Source of the DNA: Brevibacillus_H ginsengisoli | GTDB lineage: Bacteria; Bacillota; Bacilli; Brevibacillales; Brevibacillaceae | Assembly (NCBI RefSeq): GCF_050113715.1 | Contig: NZ_JBNJQR010000007.1 | Location: forward strand, 228,545 to 292,544 | Length of the DNA stretch: 64,000 nt | Reading direction: 5' to 3' | Shown here: positions 25,881-34,337 of the stretch, piece after piece | Layout: each line of letters opens with the position of its first letter | Numbering within the stretch: position 1 is the stretch's first letter | Translations under genes and position numbers: made by a program | The notes under the pieces: generated by a model | What the model saw: the letters and a program-made list of their open reading frames with translations, nothing else | Database searches by the model: none | What the model was told of the DNA's origin: nothing

Positions 25881-26807
25881 CTAGTTCCGAGTTTTTTTCT
25901 GCAATAACTCCTGCATTTTATCAGCCAGTAACGGCCTCGTCTCGTAGTAGCCATAGCTATTGCGATCTCCTGTCTCATAAAGCCTGAGCATCTTCGCCGC
26001 ATTCAAAAAAAGCAGATGGTGATGAATCGTTCCTTTAGTCGTTCCCAACATAGCAGCGATATCCCCAAAAGACTTTTTCCCGTTTGATAAAAATTGCAAA
26101 ATGCTGATTCGCCGTTCATCAGCTAACGCTTTTCCCATATTGACGAGCAAGTCCGTCTCTTGCTCCTCCGGTGATTTCCATACATTGATTGGATAGCAGG
26201 CGATAGCGAGGCTGCCATAAACTTGACTGGTAAAAAACGGACTTAAATGGATCGTGGGGAACAGCTTGATCTCCTTAATTCCAAGAGCTGAGTCCATAAC
26301 CAAGCCGCCAGTGATTGCTTCCAAGAAGCTCTCGCTGTCTTTGGCCTGCTCATACTCCTCGATCCGCTTCTGAACATCCTCGTAAATGGCAGATTCGTAA
26401 TATCCCAACAAGCTATGAAAATACTCTTTGTACCACTCTGACAAATAACGAGCGGCTCTCTCATGCAGTTTGGACAAATCCTTCGGAAGAGAGAATCTGT
26501 CGCTCATATAAGGCTCTGTTAATAAATAAATATCTCCAGCCGTCAACGAAGCAAACCACCGGAGAAACCCTTCAATCCCCTGATCGTCTGAATACAGCCA
26601 TGCGAGTATTGTCGCGTATTCATACTGGACAGAGCCATAGCCTTCATCCTCGACAATATGAGGAAATTGCTTCTCTCTATCTGCATACCAATTTGAACCG
26701 ATTGACAGTTCTTTCTTCATCTTTTCCGAAATCGGCTTCATAAAAAAGCAAAAACTAAAGACAAATTCATGTACAGGCGAAGCGCTGATCTGGATCGTAT
26801 AGGTCAC
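25881..26807 (-). CDS. ArsR-like winged-helix transcriptional regulator
   Basis: A 308-residue protein. The first ~215 residues are an unrecognised helical domain. The C-terminal part carries an ArsR-type winged helix: LADERRISILQFLSNGKKSFGDIAAMLGTTKGTIHHHLLFL (about 222-262) followed by a wing containing tyrosines. It starts at GTG behind AGGAGG and is divergent from the MFS transporter gene at 27036. A GATTATAATC palindrome on the transporter promoter is a possible operator, so it probably represses that transporter. Confidence 0.8.
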   Translation of the reverse strand: MTYTIQISASPVHEFVFSFCFFMKPISEKMKKELSIGSNWYADREKQFPHIVEDEGYGSVQYEYATILAWLYSDDQGIEGFLRWFASLTAGDIYLLTEPYMSDRFSLPKDLSKLHERAARYLSEWYKEYFHSLLGYYESAIYEDVQKRIEEYEQAKDSESFLEAITGGLVMDSALGIKEIKLFPTIHLSPFFTSQVYGSLAIACYPINVWKSPEEQETDLLVNMGKALADERRISILQFLSNGKKSFGDIAAMLGTTKGTIHHHLLFLNAAKMLRLYETGDRNSYGYYETRPLLADKMQELLQKKTRN

Positions 26808-26884
26808 GACTTTTCCTCCTAAGGCTTACTTCTGTTCATCTCCGTCATAGACTCCTTCTGTTAGTATAGATAGTTTAAAAGTAG

Positions 26885-26916
26885 TTGACAATCAATCGCA
26901 TTTCATGATTATAATC
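26885..26916 (+). promoter_or_regulatory. Promoter of the MFS gene with overlapping palindrome
   Basis: TTGACA (26885-26890) and TATAAT (26910-26915) are 19 bp apart, slightly long. A perfect 10-bp palindrome GATTATAATC (26907-26916) covers the -10 box, the expected place for a repressor such as the divergent ArsR-like protein. Confidence 0.6.
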
Positions 26917-27035
26917 TGATTGTATCGTTTGATGATTATTAAACAAATTTAACGAGTGAATTTTATAAAACACTTTTGCATTCACAACAGTTGCCTGAAT
27001 CGACAGGATGACAGAAGAAAAGGAGAGCTACCCGC

Positions 27036-28250
27036 ATGCGTGACGTTTTACGAACATTTGTACATTTTCATTCAACCATCAAGCTGTTGTTACTAGGAAA
27101 TATTCTTTTATTTATCGGTATCTCCATGAGTTCCCCTTTCCTTGCGATCTACCTCGCACAACATCTGGGCCTCCCGTCTGCTGTAATCGGGGTCATTATC
27201 GGCTCGGGAGCGGTTGCTGGGATCATCGGTGGGTTTATCGGAGGAGTAATGTCAGATCGCTTCGGGCACAAACCTTTATTGGTACTCTCTCTGCTCTTTT
27301 CGGGAGTGATATTTTGCGGATATACCCTAGTAAATCAAGCCGCATTCTTTGCAATTCTCGTGTTTTCTGCGGGCTTTAGCAACTCCGTCTTCCAAACGGT
27401 TTCACGGACGGTTATTGCGGAACTTACCCAAAAACAGGAGCGAAACACTGCTTTCTCGTTCTCCAACTTCACCCTGAATGTAGGGTGGGCTTTAGGTCCA
27501 CTCATTGCTAGTGTCCTGGACTTAGCCGCCACAACCATGCCTTTTCTCATCGCTGGGGTCATTTTTTGCTTCTACGGATTCTTGTTATTGGCTGCGCTGC
27601 GCCCAACTCAACCTGTAGATAAACAGAAATCGAATGATGAGATGAGCTTCAGGCAAGTGTTGAGCATGATTATTGGAGACTCGGCCCTTCGGAAGTATCT
27701 AATGGGAGGGATTCTTCTTATGACGGGATGGGGGCAATTTACAATCCTTTTGTCCCAATATGTAGCGAAGGAGTTTGCGAACGGAACATCCGTGTTTAGT
27801 ATCATGCTCGCTATCAATGCGTTATTCATCGTCATATTCCAGCTCCCGTTGTCTTCCTATACCGCTTCGAAAAAATCAAGCTTTCTCATTAAACGAGGGA
27901 TTGTTCTGGTAGCCTTGGGATTAGTCGGATTCGGCATCTCCTCTACTTCTTTGATGCTGTATGCGGCTATGGTAATCTTTAGCTTGGCTGAGGCGATTGT
28001 CACACCCTTGCAAAGCACGATTCTCGATGAAATTGCGTCTCCCGAACATAAAGGCGCTTATTTTGGGGCGCAAAACCTCACCTTTTTGGGCCTCTTCCTG
28101 AGCCCGATCATTGGAGGCTACCTGCTCGATCATTACGGAGGATTCGTCATGTACCTGAGTTTGGCGTCCATTGCTGTTGTCAGTATGTTTTTCTTTTTGA
28201 TGTGTTTAAAACAAAGCAAGTCCTACGTAAAAACCACACTCTCCGCGTAG
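27036..28250 (+). CDS. MFS transporter (DHA1-like drug or sugar efflux type)
   Basis: A 404-residue protein with about 12 hydrophobic segments and the MFS loop motif GGVMSDRFGHKP between helices 2 and 3. The start is ATG after AAAGGAGAG. Drug- or metabolite-efflux MFS proteins next to a divergent repressor are common; the substrate is unknown. Its last codons (VKTTLSA) are part of the terminator stem, and a copy of this gene tail with terminator is found again at 33873-33929. Confidence 0.85.
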   Translation: MRDVLRTFVHFHSTIKLLLLGNILLFIGISMSSPFLAIYLAQHLGLPSAVIGVIIGSGAVAGIIGGFIGGVMSDRFGHKPLLVLSLLFSGVIFCGYTLVNQAAFFAILVFSAGFSNSVFQTVSRTVIAELTQKQERNTAFSFSNFTLNVGWALGPLIASVLDLAATTMPFLIAGVIFCFYGFLLLAALRPTQPVDKQKSNDEMSFRQVLSMIIGDSALRKYLMGGILLMTGWGQFTILLSQYVAKEFANGTSVFSIMLAINALFIVIFQLPLSSYTASKKSSFLIKRGIVLVALGLVGFGISSTSLMLYAAMVIFSLAEAIVTPLQSTILDEIASPEHKGAYFGAQNLTFLGLFLSPIIGGYLLDHYGGFVMYLSLASIAVVSMFFFLMCLKQSKSYVKTTLSA

Positions 28251-28268
28251 AAAGTGTGGTTTCATTTT
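28213..28268. repeat. Transporter gene tail plus terminator, direct repeat 1
   Basis: AAACCACACT / AGTGTGGTTT (28231-28262) is a hairpin overlapping the MFS stop codon and followed by CATTTT. It terminates the MFS transcript and, on the other strand, the ubiquitin-SLH transcript. A ~55-bp stretch including it recurs at 33873-33929 with about 38 of 41 identical bases in the core. Confidence 0.85.
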
Positions 28269-28270
28269 GA

Positions 28271-30568
28271 TTACTTGACTGTAATGACTTCCGTTCCGTT
28301 TACCTGCTTCATAGCCGTATGCGATAAGGTGGCTTCCTCGATTTCAGCAAACGCCCAATGGCTCACGGGTACATCCGTCCAACTCGCTGTCGTTATACCT
28401 GTCAGCGGCCCTCTTGCTGTCAATCGGTTGAACAGGGTTACGGCTTCGGCTCGCGTAAGGCCCTGGTTCGGTCGGAATGAACCATCCTCATATCCTTTCA
28501 TGTATCCCTGTTCCGCCACAGCTGCAATACTCGCTTCCGCCCAGTGACCCTTCGTATCGGCAAAGGCAGATTGCTTGCCTGTTGTAGAAAGCTGCTTCCA
28601 CTTGGCGATAATCGTCGTCATCTCGGCGCGAGTCATTCTAGTGTCCGGATGGAACAATCCGTTTGCGTCTCCTGTCATCAGACCTGCTCCGCTCACTTTT
28701 TGGATCGCGTTCATCGCCCAATGCGTCGATCCCACATCGGCAAAATTCATTGCCGTTGCTGATTGCTTTCCTTCCGCTTGTAGGAAGTGAGCGAGCACGG
28801 CGGCCATTTCCGCTCTCGTTAACAGTCGGTTGGGTTGGAACGTGTTGTTTGGATAACCTGTCATGTACGGTGCGTGCTGAACTTGTTCCCGCTTGCTTTC
28901 CAACGAAAGATTTGAATACAAATCGCTCTTGCTAATACTATCCTTACTATTGAGATCCCGATGATTTCCGCCGCCTCCATGATCATTTGAAGATGCCGCA
29001 TCTGCCGTGACCTTGATACTGGTCGTTAGGTTCCGACTGTTTGTAACTCCTTTAGGCAGTTGTACCAGTCTTCCAGTGACGGTAAAGGTTTGCTTTTGGG
29101 GATTGGTCGGATTATAGTCCGCTCCTGCCACATCCCAGTTGACTGCCACAAGAATCGTACTGTTATCATCTAATGTGACGTTCACTTCTTCTGGAAGACC
29201 CAGCTCGGCTGCTGTTTTCTTTGTCCCGTTCACCACATCCTTGATGGCTGAAGGATGTTTGACCTCAGTGATGTCTCTGGTTACCTCTTTTGTGTCGGAT
29301 GCTTTCACAGTGACGCGGATACTGGCGGTAAGATTCTGACTATTACTGATATCGCTTGGCATATTGACCAGCATTCCTTTTACCGTAAACGTCTGTTCTT
29401 CCTTGGTGTCGGGGTCATAGCTGGTATTCGCAACATCCCAGCTAATCTCTGCCTGGAAGGTGCTGCCGCTACTCAGTATGACTCCCACATGGGTTGGTAG
29501 ACCCAGCGCAGTCGCTGTTTTTGCCGTACCATTTGGAATCTCGGTAACAGGGATCGGATTTTGGACCGATGTTACAACGATGATCTGTGGCGGTTGCGGT
29601 GGTAACGGCGGTTGCGGTGGTAACGGCGGTTGTGGTGGCAACGGCGGTTGCGGCGGTTTGGTATCCGCGCGAGTGACGGTGATGATATACGATCCCTGCG
29701 TTGTACCATCCTGTGCAGTCACTAACACTTCGATCTTGTTAGGTCCAACCTGTAAGGAAATTGGGTCCGAACCACTGCCGGAAGCCACACTTGATCCGTT
29801 AACTTTGACAGTTGCGTTCGAATCGGCCACAGTTGGGGAGACGTTCACACTGGTGACGGAATTTTCCACGCTCGCCGTGTAGTTGGTTCTATCATTTTTG
29901 AAAGTTGGCGACAGCGTACCTTGACTGATCGTTAGATTGCTCAAGTCCACATTGGTAGACAATGAGGCTGCTTCCCGGGTGACCGTCACGGTGTACATCT
30001 GGGTCATACCGGCCTGTGTTGTCACGATCACAGTGATCGTATTTTCTCCCACGTTCAGACTAATCTGATTGCTTGCTTGACCACTATCGGTCGCAGTGCC
30101 ATTCACAGTCACCGTCTCGCTGCTGTTCTCAAGCGTCGGTGTCACCGTCAGGCCGCTCACTTCATTGCCGACACTTAATGTGTAACTCGTTGTCTCAGGA
30201 GCAAATGCGGGATTCAATGTACCCTGACTCATCGTTAGATCTCCAAGAAACGGACAATAAGACAAAACCAATGTTGTTTCCTTCTGAATGTTGTAGTCCG
30301 ACAAGGTCCTTCCGTCCTCCAGATTTCTCCCCGCTAAGCTTAGTCTCTGCCGATTGGTCGGAATACCTTCCTTATCCAAGATTTGTTGCTTTACATTCTC
30401 GATGCTATCGCTGGCCTCGACGTCAAGCGTAATCGTCTTCCCCGTCAACGTTTTCACGAAAATCTGCATGGCCCATGCCTTGGTGGGGATGGCCTGCATC
30501 AGAAATAGCGTCAGTAAAAGAATGCTACCGTATTTCATTAATCGTTTTGAATCTCTTAGCTGCTCCAA
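28271..30568 (-). CDS. Secreted surface protein: ubiquitin, cadherin-like, Ig-like and SLH domains
   Basis: 765 residues, TTG start 8 nt after AAAGGGG. Residues 1-33 are a signal peptide ending in AWA. Mature residue 1 is then the Met of a ubiquitin domain (34-104) that begins MQIFVKTLTGKTITL and includes LEDGRTLSDYNIQKE, about three quarters identical to eukaryotic ubiquitin by eye. Two cadherin-like sandwiches follow (about 107-300), then a PPQPPL proline linker, two Big_4-like Ig domains (about 330-540) and three SLH domains (about 590-740) for cell-wall anchoring. Lys6, 11, 27, 33 and 63 remain. Lys29 is Gln, Lys48 is Arg, Ile44 is Ser, and the GG tail is absent, so conjugation is unlikely. 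Confidence 0.93.
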   Translation of the reverse strand: MEQLRDSKRLMKYGSILLLTLFLMQAIPTKAWAMQIFVKTLTGKTITLDVEASDSIENVKQQILDKEGIPTNRQRLSLAGRNLEDGRTLSDYNIQKETTLVLSYCPFLGDLTMSQGTLNPAFAPETTSYTLSVGNEVSGLTVTPTLENSSETVTVNGTATDSGQASNQISLNVGENTITVIVTTQAGMTQMYTVTVTREAASLSTNVDLSNLTISQGTLSPTFKNDRTNYTASVENSVTSVNVSPTVADSNATVKVNGSSVASGSGSDPISLQVGPNKIEVLVTAQDGTTQGSYIITVTRADTKPPQPPLPPQPPLPPQPPLPPQPPQIIVVTSVQNPIPVTEIPNGTAKTATALGLPTHVGVILSSGSTFQAEISWDVANTSYDPDTKEEQTFTVKGMLVNMPSDISNSQNLTASIRVTVKASDTKEVTRDITEVKHPSAIKDVVNGTKKTAAELGLPEEVNVTLDDNSTILVAVNWDVAGADYNPTNPQKQTFTVTGRLVQLPKGVTNSRNLTTSIKVTADAASSNDHGGGGNHRDLNSKDSISKSDLYSNLSLESKREQVQHAPYMTGYPNNTFQPNRLLTRAEMAAVLAHFLQAEGKQSATAMNFADVGSTHWAMNAIQKVSGAGLMTGDANGLFHPDTRMTRAEMTTIIAKWKQLSTTGKQSAFADTKGHWAEASIAAVAEQGYMKGYEDGSFRPNQGLTRAEAVTLFNRLTARGPLTGITTASWTDVPVSHWAFAEIEEATLSHTAMKQVNGTEVITVK
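29588..29661. repeat. 18-bp tandem repeat coding the proline linker
   Basis: About four units of CGGTTGCGGTGGTAACGG (with variants) encode the repeated PPQPPL hexapeptide of the surface protein. Such repeats can change copy number by slippage and so vary the stalk length. Confidence 0.85.
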
Positions 30569-30619
30569 CGTATTTTCCCCTTTAACCTTCGAATTTTGCC
30601 ATGATATGGTTGCTTTTGA

Positions 30620-30652
30620 ATTCTACCAAACGATTCTCACAGGATTCTCACA
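30620..30652 (-). promoter_or_regulatory. Activator site and -10 of the ubiquitin-SLH gene
   Basis: On the minus strand TGTGAGAAT occurs twice exactly 11 bp apart (30652-30633), the phasing used by OmpR/PhoB-type regulators. A TAGAAT -10 box follows 7 bp later (30625-30620). The first repeat overlaps the TGA stop of the histidine kinase gene. There is no good -35, which fits an activator-dependent promoter. Confidence 0.55.
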
Positions 30653-33600
30653 AAAGCAGCCCTTCCTGTTGCACAGGCAAATACATCGTTACTTTGGTTC
30701 CTTGTCCCATCTCGGAGGTGATTTGTAAGGTAGCCCCTGGGATTGAATCAAGGCGTTTGCGAATGTTGGTAATGCCGATACTCCCAGTTTTCTGCTCTCC
30801 TTTGGACAATTGATACAAAAGATCATCCGGAATGCCGACACCATCGTCTTCAACAATCACTTTTATGTAATGATCTCCTTCGTAAATCTTTAGCGATACC
30901 ATGCCGTATTCTTCTTTCTCGAACAGTCCGTGTCGGATCGCATTCTCCACAAACGGCTGGATGCATAACGAAGGAATAACTTTATGCTGAGCACTTTCAT
31001 CCACGTGACATACAAAGTCAAATCGCTCTCCAAAGCGAGCCTTTTCGATCTCGACATATGCCTGAATCAGCTCAAGCTCCCTGTGCATGGGAACGAACAG
31101 CGTGGTACGATCCATATCCAAAATAAAACGTAAATAATGGCTGAGCATGGATAACAAATAGGCCGCTTTGGGTCCATCCGTATAACAGAAGGAAATCACA
31201 CTGCTCAACGCGTTATATAGGAAATGAGGCTTGATCTGAGCTTGATGGAACGCATGTTCATTGCGAATCGCTTCCTGAATCGAGGTTTTCATGGCGATCA
31301 ACGTCTGGATTCTGGCGATCAATGTCTCCGCATCAAACGGCTTGGTCACATAATCGTTTGCCCCGGCTCTGAATCCCAGTGCAATGTCATGCGGTGTATC
31401 TTTAACCGTCGCGAACAAAATGGGCAGATCGAGAATGGAATGATGGTTTCGTAGAATTTGGCATAATTCAATGCCCGAGATTTCTGGCATCATGACGTCC
31501 AGAATGATCAGATCTATATTCGGGTGCTCCTTCAGCTTGGCCATCGCTTCTTTTGCTGAGAACGCGGTGATCACATTATACCGATGTCGCTTGAGAATGT
31601 TCAGCAGGATATGAATATTAGAAGCCTCATCATCAACAATCATGATCGTATTACCGGTTTGATTGATGATGTCCAGTGGTTCGTTGTCGCTTCCAACCCT
31701 TTGGTGCTCTACTGTTGTAATCGCGGTTTCTCGATGGGCCAAAATCCGATGCGTGCTTGGCAAAGTAAACGTCATTCGCGTCCCCATCCCGAGCTGTGAC
31801 CAATTCACGCCGATTTTTCCTTCCATCTGTTCGACCAGCTTTCGACTAATGTACAATCCGACGCCCATTCCTGTGTACCCGTCCTTCGGCAGCGGTTGAT
31901 CGAGCTGTTCAAAATACTCGAATATCGCCTCAAACTTATCCTCAGAAATTCCCGTTCCTGTATCTTCTACGGAAATGAATACGGTCTTACCCATCACGCT
32001 CGCCATTACCTTGACCGAGCCTTCGTCAGTATGCTTGATGGCATTGTGTATAAGATTGTACATGATCTGGCGTACTCGATTCTCGTCCGCTAGCACATAG
32101 ACATCGGGACCGACCTGATTATCCAGCTTCACATCTTTACCCAATAGCTCGAATTGCAGCACGTCGAATACAATTTGAGTCACCATCCTTACATCCACAA
32201 CAGTCGGGTGCAGTCGCAGTTCTCCATGCTTTAAGCGAGTCACATCGATCAAATCATTAATCAGCATCGAAAGTTTGACGGAAGTATCCTTAACCAGCCA
32301 AAGATTTTGTTTGTGTTTGGCTGACAGCGTATTTTCCTCGTCCTCCAACAAATAGGAGGTGATATTCATAATCCCGTGCAACGGCGTCTTGAGCTCATGG
32401 GATGTATTCGTCAAAAATTCATCCTTGAGCTGATTCGAGAGCATCAATTGATGCGAGAGAATCTTCGTCTTCTCGTACGCATTCGAGAATCGCAATGCCA
32501 GTAGGATGTTCATAAAGACGATGAAACAGACTACTCCAAATTTGCCCAGCATATCCGTTGGGACTACATTCTCTGTATACAAAACCCAGTCCACGAGAAA
32601 GATCAGCAACGAAAAGCATCCGCTAATGAACAGCATCAATTCCTTTCGATCCGACGAACCTCGCTCGCTTTTCCTGTACAAATAGATCATTCTTCCAACG
32701 ATGTAGAAAACTACAATGATTAAATAAAGAAAGAACAAATATTTCACTTCGTTGTACACACGGTATGGAAGCGCAACAATCGCTACTATGTAAAGAATAA
32801 TCGGAGCTAGCGATAGAATCATCTTCCAATAATTCATCAGACGGGAATCGATCGAGCAGAAGAACATTACACCTAATACTCCACAGAGAAACTCACAGAT
32901 GTCCAACAGCTTGTAGGCGAAGTTAAAAGGGAGACTAGGCACCATCACCTGAAAAATCTTCTCTCCGAAAAGCATTTGGACAAACATTAACGTTAACAAG
33001 AACAATCCACTCAATAAATAGGTTTTCTCTCTTCTTCCCAAGAAGTAGAAGCTGAGATGAAAGGAACCGATAATTCCTAATAGCAAAATAATCCCAATAT
33101 CAGCACCGATCTGTATACCGTTCAACTTTGACATATCGCTTTGTAATCCGAACGGGAGCGAGTTGACGATGCCTCCTGTAACAAACACATAGTTAGACAC
33201 CTGCATCACAATTTCGATTTCGCGTGCATTCGAGTGAAAAAATACAGTGTAAGGCGTATTGCCTGGACTATGCTCTTCAATGGTTGCTGCCGGACGCCCG
33301 CTGTTGCCCTCTAGCTTTCCATTGATGAACAACTGATGGGACATGCGGACACTCCTTATTTTTAATCCAAAAACTTCGTCCTTATCATCAACAATCACTT
33401 TCAACCGATAAGTTCCGAAGCCTTTTCTGTTCATGCCACCATTCGTCGTTTTCCCTTTCCATGTGCCTGGGACTGATAAATAGGAAACCTCTTCACGGGT
33501 TCCTTGACGAAAATCAGCAGGTTTAAGTAATTCTCCTTCATAAAACTCCCATTCCCCATCCAGATTGACCACTCCCCGATTGTGAAAATCCCAATCAGAC

Positions 33601-33740
33601 AAATCCATTACCCCTCGTTTCGCAATTGGTGTGTCCCGATTCGGAATTGTTTGCTCGTAAATCCCGATGAAAATTGCGATGGATAATGAAAAAATCAAGC
33701 CAATCCCGATGAAATTGAGGTAATTTACTTTTTTCAACAC
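30648..33740 (-). CDS. Hybrid sensor kinase: 7TM-DISM, HisKA kinase, receiver, LytS-type kinase
   Basis: About 1030 residues. After one membrane segment comes a periplasmic-type jelly-roll (7TMR-DISM extracellular), then seven membrane helices (about 210-420). A HisKA/HATPase kinase follows with phospho-acceptor HELKTPLHG and GTGISEDKFEAIFEYF. Next is a receiver domain with DDEASN, LIILDVMMPE (phospho-Asp) and TKPFDAE. A second kinase module of the LytS/HisKA_7 kind has QIKPHFLYNAL and EDDGVGIP. The jelly-roll often binds carbohydrate. It lies directly upstream of the ubiquitin-SLH gene (80 bp), same strand. Start taken as GTG behind AAGGGG; a TTG at 33737 is equally spaced. Confidence 0.88.
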   Translation of the reverse strand: MLKKVNYLNFIGIGLIFSLSIAIFIGIYEQTIPNRDTPIAKRGVMDLSDWDFHNRGVVNLDGEWEFYEGELLKPADFRQGTREEVSYLSVPGTWKGKTTNGGMNRKGFGTYRLKVIVDDKDEVFGLKIRSVRMSHQLFINGKLEGNSGRPAATIEEHSPGNTPYTVFFHSNAREIEIVMQVSNYVFVTGGIVNSLPFGLQSDMSKLNGIQIGADIGIILLLGIIGSFHLSFYFLGRREKTYLLSGLFLLTLMFVQMLFGEKIFQVMVPSLPFNFAYKLLDICEFLCGVLGVMFFCSIDSRLMNYWKMILSLAPIILYIVAIVALPYRVYNEVKYLFFLYLIIVVFYIVGRMIYLYRKSERGSSDRKELMLFISGCFSLLIFLVDWVLYTENVVPTDMLGKFGVVCFIVFMNILLALRFSNAYEKTKILSHQLMLSNQLKDEFLTNTSHELKTPLHGIMNITSYLLEDEENTLSAKHKQNLWLVKDTSVKLSMLINDLIDVTRLKHGELRLHPTVVDVRMVTQIVFDVLQFELLGKDVKLDNQVGPDVYVLADENRVRQIMYNLIHNAIKHTDEGSVKVMASVMGKTVFISVEDTGTGISEDKFEAIFEYFEQLDQPLPKDGYTGMGVGLYISRKLVEQMEGKIGVNWSQLGMGTRMTFTLPSTHRILAHRETAITTVEHQRVGSDNEPLDIINQTGNTIMIVDDEASNIHILLNILKRHRYNVITAFSAKEAMAKLKEHPNIDLIILDVMMPEISGIELCQILRNHHSILDLPILFATVKDTPHDIALGFRAGANDYVTKPFDAETLIARIQTLIAMKTSIQEAIRNEHAFHQAQIKPHFLYNALSSVISFCYTDGPKAAYLLSMLSHYLRFILDMDRTTLFVPMHRELELIQAYVEIEKARFGERFDFVCHVDESAQHKVIPSLCIQPFVENAIRHGLFEKEEYGMVSLKIYEGDHYIKVIVEDDGVGIPDDLLYQLSKGEQKTGSIGITNIRKRLDSIPGATLQITSEMGQGTKVTMYLPVQQEGLLL

Positions 33741-33792
33741 TTGATCCCCTTCAGTCAATAGTTCAAATTTTAGATGTCTATGCTATCATTTC

Positions 33793-33856
33793 ATTCTCAC
33801 AAAAAACTCAACAGTCTCTCACTATGCGTTACATCATGTGAGAATTTTGTAAGAAA
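33793..33856. promoter_or_regulatory. TGTGAGAAT operator motifs upstream of the kinase gene
   Basis: One TGTGAGAAT on the minus strand (33801-33793), and on the plus strand TGTGAGAAT (33837-33845) followed 11 bp later by TGTAAGAAA. The same motif pair controls the ubiquitin-SLH promoter, suggesting one shared response regulator. No regulator gene of that type is in the window. Confidence 0.5.
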
Positions 33857-33872
33857 GTCAGGTCCTTATATG

Positions 33873-33929
33873 GAAGCAGTTCCTCATGTAAAAACCACAC
33901 TCTCCATTTAGAAAGTGTGGTTTCATTTT
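33873..33929. repeat. Transporter gene tail plus terminator, direct repeat 2
   Basis: Matches 28213-28268, including the sequence that would encode VKTTLS-stop and the AAACCACACT / AGTGTGGTTT hairpin (33892-33923) followed by CATTTTT. There is no transporter gene here, only its tail, so this looks like the scar of a duplication or insertion of the kinase-ubiquitin segment. The rest of the 33741-34074 gap holds only the operator motifs listed separately. Confidence 0.8.
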
Positions 33930-34074
33930 TCATTATTCGCATGTCGGGGAAGCTGCCAATGTACCAGTAGATGCTGACTCCTTAACCAACATGGTATAAC
34001 AAGAATTCTCTGTTTATTCTGTTATACTAGTTTTACGATTCAAACAAATTGTCCAACAAAAAGGAGGTTTGTTC

Positions 34075-34326
34075 ATGTCCCAAAAAATAACCGCTAAAAA
34101 AATCAATGCAAAAATGATCGCAGCACTATTCATTGCTCTCTTGATCCTTGCGATTATCATCTGTTTTTATATCGGCAAAGCAATCCTTGGGTCTGCCTTA
34201 GGCTTTGTATTAATGGCGGTTTTCTCCATTCTTTACAGAGTGTACGGCTATGATAATTCCATTTATGTTGACCGACACGGGTATAGCACAGACTATGATC
34301 ACTCTAAATTGCCAAAGGATTTCTAA
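34075..34326 (+). CDS. Small membrane protein of unknown function
   Basis: 83 residues with a basic N-terminus and two hydrophobic segments (about 17-37 and 42-60), followed by a short polar tail (YGYDNSIYVDRHGYSTDYDH). AAGGAGG lies 7 nt before the ATG. I do not recognise a family. It converges on the M24 peptidase gene with only 11 bp between stops. Confidence 0.65.
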   Translation: MSQKITAKKINAKMIAALFIALLILAIIICFYIGKAILGSALGFVLMAVFSILYRVYGYDNSIYVDRHGYSTDYDHSKLPKDF

Positions 34327-34337
34327 ACCACCATCAC

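Noticed and set aside
29588..29661. Short tandem repeats resembling a CRISPR or satellite
   Set aside because: Units are contiguous without spacers and in frame, encoding PPQPPL. No CRISPR array was seen anywhere in the window.
29460..29882. Glycine/cysteine-rich frame opposite the surface protein
   Set aside because: It is the complement of the proline-linker repeats of the ubiquitin-SLH gene and has no start site.
30257..30469. Ubiquitin sequence as eukaryotic contamination
   Set aside because: It is in frame with a bacterial signal peptide and SLH domains, behind a Shine-Dalgarno sequence, and diverged at functionally important ubiquitin sites.
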